This document shows positions 7,242 to 11,655 of a stretch of 11,655 nucleotides of DNA, in pieces. The translations under genes were made by a program, and so were the position numbers. Position 1 is the first letter of the stretch, and each line of letters begins with the position of its first letter. The notes under the pieces were generated by a model. It ran no database searches and was not told where the DNA came from. It saw only the letters and a list, made by a program, of their open reading frames with translations. Source of the DNA: Candidatus Thalassarchaeaceae archaeon (lineage in GTDB: Archaea > Thermoplasmatota > Poseidoniia > Poseidoniales > Thalassarchaeaceae); NCBI GenBank assembly GCA_030747885.1, contig JASLJW010000050.1, positions 1-11,655 of the forward strand. Reading direction: 5' to 3'.

Positions 7242-8378
7242 TCAAAATAGGTCGTCGTCGTCTTCTTCTTCCTCAAAGTCTATGCGGGCTGAAGCAGCCT
7301 TCTTGGATGCAGCAGGCTTCTTCTTAGGCTCTGCTTTCTTCTCAACTTTCGGAGGAGCGGATTCAGGATCGCCAGCCTCCATTCGTAATCGGGCTTGCTC
7401 CTTCTCTCTAGCAAGTAGTTCCGCTGGATCAAGTCCTGCTTCAAGTGCCAATTTGATTCGGCGTTCTTCAAGAGCCCTGCGCTCCAACAACTTCTGCTTG
7501 GCCTTGTCATATTGCTGTAACATGTACATTGCATCATGCTCAAGCAAAGGAGAATCAGAAATCACTGTAACATCCAACCAATCTCCTTCCTCAGCAAGAT
7601 ATTCTGCGAGCGGTTCAAACTTCAAATCAGATTTCTTCAACTGAGTATAATGCATAGCATTACCAGAACGATGTTCAATTCCAGAGAAATGACAGTAAAA
7701 TTTCTTGCCTCCAAATTCAGAACGTACTTGATCAAATAATTCTGCGAAATCCTCAGATGTTCTCAATGAACCATTGCCTCTCGCATGGATATGTGCCATA
7801 TTGAGCACTGGAACTGTTCCGTCTACATGATTAACAACTTCTAGAACCTCATCTAGAGTACCCCAGAGGGACTGCTGTCCACTAGTCTCAACTCCAATCA
7901 AAGTGGGTTCACCTTCTGTAACCCATGGGAATGCAGCATAATCGATCTCGTCTTCTTCCTTGCCCCACAGTTCACGGCAGCGTTCAACTACGCCCTCGAG
8001 AATATTCGCAAGATGTTCATTCGTTTCCCTTCCTGGGCGACGATCTCCGTAGGGGCCGACGTGATACGTGATATGGCGTGCATTGACTATCTTGGCAGCT
8101 TGCATACTGGTCTCCATTTTCATCAAAGTTCGTTGACGGGAACGGCGGTCACCCAACAAATCAGCATAATATGGACCATGCATGTTCATCTCAAAATCAG
8201 ATTTCCAAGAAAGAATTCCTGCCTGCCAATATTCATTGAAATGTTGCGGGGCTACAGTTCTGACGGTCTGGATCTCCATTGTCGATAGACCAAGAGCAGT
8301 TATGTCGTCCATTCCTTCAACGATTGTTCGTCCTTTACAGGATAGAGGTACCCCTGCTGGACCGAAGCGAAGTGGCAC
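7242..8378 (-). CDS. Endonuclease IV-like TIM-barrel protein (AP endonuclease family 2) with charged C-terminal tail
   Basis: Relative of Nfo, a metal-dependent AP endonuclease of base excision repair. The N-terminus RFGPAGVPLSCKG is typical of archaeal members. Likely metal ligands by position: H67 (MHGPYYADL), H106 (TYHVGPYG), E164 (GVETSGQ), H196 (NMAHIHARG) and H230 (CHFSGIEH). N193 stands where E. coli Nfo has Asp179, and D275 (ISDSP) where it has Glu261, so the three-metal site may be altered. After about residue 290 comes a charged helical stretch and a Lys/Ala/Pro-rich tail ending in acidic residues. The GTG start at 8378 is backed by GGGGGT seven bases upstream and by family agreement from residue 3. 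It converges on the tRNA gene and is divergent from the peroxidase. The fold is confident; AP endonuclease activity is less so. Confidence 0.8.
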   Translation of the reverse strand: MPLRFGPAGVPLSCKGRTIVEGMDDITALGLSTMEIQTVRTVAPQHFNEYWQAGILSWKSDFEMNMHGPYYADLLGDRRSRQRTLMKMETSMQAAKIVNARHITYHVGPYGDRRPGRETNEHLANILEGVVERCRELWGKEEDEIDYAAFPWVTEGEPTLIGVETSGQQSLWGTLDEVLEVVNHVDGTVPVLNMAHIHARGNGSLRTSEDFAELFDQVRSEFGGKKFYCHFSGIEHRSGNAMHYTQLKKSDLKFEPLAEYLAEEGDWLDVTVISDSPLLEHDAMYMLQQYDKAKQKLLERRALEERRIKLALEAGLDPAELLAREKEQARLRMEAGDPESAPPKVEKKAEPKKKPAASKKAASARIDFEEEEDDDDLF

Positions 8379-8413
8379 CCGATTAACCCCCGACTTCCTG
8401 CCGCACCGGGTGG

Positions 8414-8441
8414 CCCTTCAAAAGGGATGTTACGAAACGTA
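8414..8441. repeat. Two small inverted repeats in the divergent spacer
   Basis: CCCTT-CAA-AAGGG (8414-8426) and TACG-AAA-CGTA (8431-8441) are perfect short inverted repeats, each with a three-base centre, lying side by side between the endonuclease IV-like gene and the peroxidase gene. They could be transcription-factor half-sites. Each is short enough to occur by chance. Confidence 0.35.
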
Positions 8442-8450
8442 TGATTTTAG

Positions 8451-8482
8451 ATTCTCAAATAATAGGTAAAATAATTCTCAAA
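8451..8482. repeat. Direct repeat ATTCTCAAA with 23-base period
   Basis: ATTCTCAAA occurs at 8451-8459 and again at 8474-8482, start to start 23 bases, about two helical turns. Both copies lie in an AT-rich stretch upstream of the peroxidase gene where its promoter is expected. It may be a tandem regulator site or coincidence. I could not place a convincing BRE/TATA pair, although the AT-rich bases between the copies (around 8465-8475) are a candidate. Confidence 0.35.
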
Positions 8483-8505
8483 AGGAATAAGAAAACAGGA
8501 GCAGC

Positions 8506-8544
8506 ATGATAACCTCAATCATTATCGTATCAGATAATGCCTAG
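8506..8544 (+). other. Possible 12-codon upstream ORF overlapping the peroxidase start
   Basis: ATG 8506, with AGGAG ending four bases upstream (8497-8501), opens a 12-codon frame (MITSIIIVSDNA) ending at TAG 8542-8544. It overlaps the peroxidase start at 8537 in another frame. The peroxidase ATG itself has no visible ribosome binding site, so translation could depend on termination and restart from this short frame. The alternative is a leaderless message starting near 8537, with this ORF meaningless. Confidence 0.3.
8520..8539. promoter_or_regulatory. Inverted repeat covering the peroxidase start codon
   Basis: CATTATC (8520-8526) is the exact reverse complement of GATAATG (8533-8539), separated by GTATCA. 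The right arm contains the ATG start codon. In RNA this 7-pair hairpin would hold the start codon in a stem; in DNA it could be an operator. It is AT-rich, so the RNA hairpin would be weak. Confidence 0.4.
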
Positions 8545-11500
8545 GCAATGGAGTAGTGTTGCCGTCGCATCTCTCATGCTCTTTTTGCTAATGGTTCCCA
8601 GTGCCCATGCATTCAGCGTCGAAAAGGAAAATCCTGGCCCCACACATTGGCAACTTGACATCCCAGTCTCTACTTACCCCATTGATGGATTCGGACATCA
8701 TCAAGAGAACTCCGCTCTAAATTCTCGAAATTCTGATTTAATCAGACTAGTTCCCTCTGCAGGCACAAATGAAACTGATTGGGTGGCCCGCGGAAACCTC
8801 CCTAGTCCACGAGAAATCAGCAATACCGTTTGTTACAATCCAAATGGAATGGTGCTTGATGAAGATGGCCTATCGGACATGAATTGGTTGTGGGGCCAAT
8901 TCATCACTCACGATATTGATTTCACTCTCACTCAAAATGGAAGAGTGGATGGAGCCGCTGAACGACTCGATATCCCAGTTCCATCTGGTGATTTATGGAT
9001 GGACCCTCAAGAAACAGGTTCGAACATGATAATGATGTTTAGATCAGTCTACAATCAATCAACTGGAATAGACAATGTTCCAAGAGAATACCCCAATTCA
9101 GTTACAGGGTGGTTGGATGGTTCATCCATATACGGCTCTAGTCAACAAACTGCAGATTGGTTGAGAACTGGGCAAGGCGGGAGTCTGAAGGTAACGCCTG
9201 ACCCAAATGGTGACCTCCTGCCATTAGCAGAAGAAAATGATGAAACTGCACCAAGCATGAGTTTTGTTGGATTCTCTGCATCAGAACGTTATATCGCAGG
9301 AGATGCGCGAGCTAACGAGCATGTTGGACTTACAGCCATACACATATTATTCGTTAGAGAGCACAATAGAATTGCAGAATTATTAGAATCACAACATCCT
9401 GAATGGACTGATGAGAACATATACCAATCTGCACGTAAATATGTGACTGCTTTGATGCAACAAATCACCTATCAGGAGTATCTCCCATCCATGAACATTC
9501 ATTCAGATGGAGGAACATTTGACCCCTCTACTGATCCTTCTATCAGCAATGCTTTCGCCACTCTTGCATTTAGAATGGGTCATTCCCAAATTGGACCTCT
9601 AACTCTACGTCTTGAAGAAAATAGAACTTCAATTCCACAAGGGAGCATCGCAATGGAGAATGGGTTCTGGGACCCTAATTCTCTTGTTACTGATGGCGGG
9701 ATTGATCCTGTATTACGGGGGCTAGCCTTCACTACTCAAGAAGCGAATGATCCAGGATACATACATGCCCTGAGAAATATGCTCTTTGGAGCGCCAGGTA
9801 TGGGTGGAATGGACATGTGTGCAATAGATATCCAAAGAGGGAGAGATCATGGAATCCCAGACTATGGTGCATTTAGAGCTCTTGCGGGCCTAGAAGTAGC
9901 CAACAATTGGTCCGAAGTAACTTCCGATCCCGAACTATCTTCAAGGCTCCAATCCGTCTATCCGAATGTCAGTTCTGCGGATCCATTGATTGGAATGTAT
10001 GCTGAAGACCACGATTGGACTGTTCAAATTGAGGGTGCACAGGGCCAAGAAATTCACAGTACAGTTGGACCAACAATGCATCACATCATCAGTGACCAAT
10101 TTCACCGACTACGTGTCAGTGATCCTCTATTCTATGAATGGGACCCTGATCTAACAGGTGTAATCGATGAAATCAGAAATACCACTTTGACCGACATAAT
10201 CCTCAGGAATACTGGAATTGAAGGAATGATTTGTGAATCAATGATTTCAGAACAACATTGGTACCAAGTCTTGGGCGATTATCAGAACAGTAGTAATTAT
10301 TGTGTGAATGAGAATCTAAATTTCGCACCTGGACCACCTGTTGAAATAACCAGCACAAACCCTTCAGACGAGGTTAGAACCACCGTTCTGAATGCAAAAA
10401 TGAATGAAAGAACTGCCAGAAGCGGGTTGGATTCAATTGACCTAGGAATGACCTCTCAATGGGCAAGTTATGGCCCCTCTATCGCACCTGCTGATTGTAA
10501 TGGGGATGGACTAATCGATATTGCTGTAGGTGCTGTTTTTGATCACGAAGGATGGGAGAAAGGAGAGAATTACTCGAGTGGAAGAATGTACCTAATGAAG
10601 AATATAGGAAATAATCAATTCATCGACATTACAGAAGATTCGGGCCTACCTACATCAAATTCAACTGCTCTCGGCCTTACTTGGGCTGATTACGATGATG
10701 ATGGCGATGTTGACTTACATGTCTCAAATTTCGGCAAGGCAGATATTGATGATAGTTCCAGTGGAGCTCCGAATGGACTCTACCAGAATAATGGTGATTG
10801 TATTTTCAATGATGTTGCTGAAGAGTTAGGAGTTGCCAATTCAGGACATTCCTCGAAAGGGCTTTGGGCAGATTTCGACCATGATGGAGATTTGGATTTG
10901 TATTCGATGAACTTCGGGATTCTGTCTGAAGAACACCTACTAATTCGGCAGGAATCCAACATAATGTATAGGAACACATTGAAAGAAACTGGTAATGCTA
11001 ATTTTGAACCAATTACCATCGAAGTTGGAAGAATAACTGGAGGGACAGTAGAATCATCTATTGAAGGAGAAATAATGATTGGAGATGCAGTATCTATTGC
11101 AGTTACTGCACCTGAAAACCCATCTGCTCAAATGTTGAATCCAGAAGAATCTGATCCAAATGGAGTCGGTTCAGGAATGTCTTGGGCAGGAGTCTTCACC
11201 GATATTGATGGGGACGGATGGGAAGACATTTTCATCGCATCTGACTTCGGTTACTCTGCATTCTATAATGGAAGTGAAACTGGTTCTTTCGAAACATCGG
11301 CATTGTCCCATAACTTCTCACTTCCTGGTACAGGAATGGGAACGCATGTTGGCGATATCGAAGGCGATGGGGATCTAGACTTATGCGTCAGCAACTATGG
11401 GCCAAACTATCTTTGGATGCAGGCAGAACCTACTGTATGGGAAGAAGTAGGAGTAGACCGGGGAATCGCAGAGAATGTGCTAGTAAATTGGGACTGTAAG

Positions 11501-11655
11501 TTCCTCGATGTAGACCTAGACGGAGACTTGGACCTATGGTTTGGAGTTGGCAAGATTAACCCATTTACATCATTCAATAACAATTCACTATACATCAATA
11601 ATGGAAATGGTCAATTCATAGAAGGAATAGAAGAAATTGGTCTCCTCAATCAAGG
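8537..11655 (+). CDS. Secreted animal-type heme peroxidase fused to FG-GAP/VCBS repeats (3' end beyond window)
   Basis: Predicted exported peroxidase using H2O2. The frame is open for 1039 codons to the window edge. A Sec signal peptide (residues 1-25, hydrophobic 8-20, cleavage after SAHA) precedes an animal/peroxinectin-type heme peroxidase domain (about 80-600). Its landmarks are WGQFITHDID with distal Q121 and H125, calcium loop TGWLDGSSIYG (190-200), GDARANEHVGLTAIH with catalytic R258 and E261, FRMGHSQI with proximal H349, and IQRGRDHGIPDYGAFR (432-447). T124 replaces the Asp that esterifies heme in mammalian enzymes, and D431 stands where they have Asn. At least six DxDxDGxxD FG-GAP/VCBS repeats follow. 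ATG 8537 is the first in frame after TAA 8510-8512. It has no clear SD. It is divergent from the endonuclease gene. Family is certain; substrate and full length are unknown. Confidence 0.93.
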   Translation, partial: MPRQWSSVAVASLMLFLLMVPSAHAFSVEKENPGPTHWQLDIPVSTYPIDGFGHHQENSALNSRNSDLIRLVPSAGTNETDWVARGNLPSPREISNTVCYNPNGMVLDEDGLSDMNWLWGQFITHDIDFTLTQNGRVDGAAERLDIPVPSGDLWMDPQETGSNMIMMFRSVYNQSTGIDNVPREYPNSVTGWLDGSSIYGSSQQTADWLRTGQGGSLKVTPDPNGDLLPLAEENDETAPSMSFVGFSASERYIAGDARANEHVGLTAIHILFVREHNRIAELLESQHPEWTDENIYQSARKYVTALMQQITYQEYLPSMNIHSDGGTFDPSTDPSISNAFATLAFRMGHSQIGPLTLRLEENRTSIPQGSIAMENGFWDPNSLVTDGGIDPVLRGLAFTTQEANDPGYIHALRNMLFGAPGMGGMDMCAIDIQRGRDHGIPDYGAFRALAGLEVANNWSEVTSDPELSSRLQSVYPNVSSADPLIGMYAEDHDWTVQIEGAQGQEIHSTVGPTMHHIISDQFHRLRVSDPLFYEWDPDLTGVIDEIRNTTLTDIILRNTGIEGMICESMISEQHWYQVLGDYQNSSNYCVNENLNFAPGPPVEITSTNPSDEVRTTVLNAKMNERTARSGLDSIDLGMTSQWASYGPSIAPADCNGDGLIDIAVGAVFDHEGWEKGENYSSGRMYLMKNIGNNQFIDITEDSGLPTSNSTALGLTWADYDDDGDVDLHVSNFGKADIDDSSSGAPNGLYQNNGDCIFNDVAEELGVANSGHSSKGLWADFDHDGDLDLYSMNFGILSEEHLLIRQESNIMYRNTLKETGNANFEPITIEVGRITGGTVESSIEGEIMIGDAVSIAVTAPENPSAQMLNPEESDPNGVGSGMSWAGVFTDIDGDGWEDIFIASDFGYSAFYNGSETGSFETSALSHNFSLPGTGMGTHVGDIEGDGDLDLCVSNYGPNYLWMQAEPTVWEEVGVDRGIAENVLVNWDCKFLDVDLDGDLDLWFGVGKINPFTSFNNNSLYINNGNGQFIEGIEEIGLLNQ
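10493..11533 (+). repeat. Six FG-GAP/VCBS calcium-binding repeats within the peroxidase gene
   Basis: Calcium-loop motifs of the DxDxDGxxD type begin at peroxidase residues 653 (DCNGDGLID), 718 (DYDDDGDVD), 779 (DFDHDGDLD), 889 (DIDGDGWED), 940 (DIEGDGDLD) and 991 (DVDLDGDLD). Most are followed by a hydrophobic strand and a YxNNG- or NxG-like loop. Spacings are 65, 61, 110, 51 and 51 residues. This is the pattern of FG-GAP/VCBS blades of an extracellular beta-propeller, as in CRTAC1/integrin-alpha relatives. The series is not finished at the window edge. Confidence 0.85.

Noticed and set aside
10780..11598. Several frames of 60-80 codons on both strands inside the right end
   Set aside because: They lie inside the continuous peroxidase/FG-GAP reading frame, which has clear family motifs throughout. 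They are shadows.
8537..11655. Possible frameshift or pseudogene in the large right-hand gene
   Set aside because: Translation codon by codon shows no stop or frame change from the start to the window edge, and all peroxidase motifs and repeats are in one frame. It is cut only by the window.
1..11655. CRISPR arrays, insertion sequences, integration sites
   Set aside because: No spaced repeat series, transposase-like frame or long terminal repeat was found. The tRNA 3' end shows no nearby duplicate that would indicate an integrated element.

Overview
The window looks like a piece of an archaeal genome, most plausibly a planktonic euryarchaeon of the Marine Group II / Poseidoniales type; that lineage is an inference, not a proof. 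The archaeal signs are a multi-OB-fold replication protein A with a zinc finger, followed directly by its RPA-associated partner; TadC/FlaJ-like (T2SSF) membrane genes; and an archaeal-style endonuclease IV relative beginning RFGPAGVPLS. Genes are densely packed, with short gaps and Shine-Dalgarno (SD) sites matching GGAGGTGAT. No mobile element, CRISPR array or rRNA is seen, and there is no gene-free stretch longer than 160 bases.

Left part, minus strand (4360 down to 1): one tightly packed set of genes, RPA -> RPA-associated protein -> a 114-residue unknown -> two short T2SSF membrane proteins -> the first seven codons of a further gene leaving the window. Gaps are 1 to 59 bases, with one 19-base overlap if the longest start is used, so this is probably one operon joining single-strand DNA binding with a type IV pilus/secretion-like membrane platform.

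Middle, plus strand (about 4533 to 7239): a zinc deacylase of the succinylglutamate desuccinylase/aspartoacylase family, a Mog/MoaB molybdopterin adenylyltransferase, a bacterial-type RNase PH and a tRNA-Phe(GAA) with encoded CCA. The two spacers between the three proteins are 43 bases each. The divergent region between RPA and the deacylase (4361-4532) is unusually rich in palindromes. RNase PH trims tRNA 3' ends, so its place next to a tRNA gene is suggestive.

Right part: an endonuclease IV-like TIM-barrel gene on the minus strand ends two bases from the tRNA and is transcribed towards it. Divergent from it, across a 158-base spacer with several small repeats, runs a very large gene (8537 to beyond the end, at least 1039 codons). 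It encodes a secreted protein with a signal peptide, an animal-type heme peroxidase domain with its main active-site landmarks, and then at least six calcium-binding FG-GAP/VCBS repeats. This exported heme peroxidase joined to a probable beta-propeller is the most striking object in the window.
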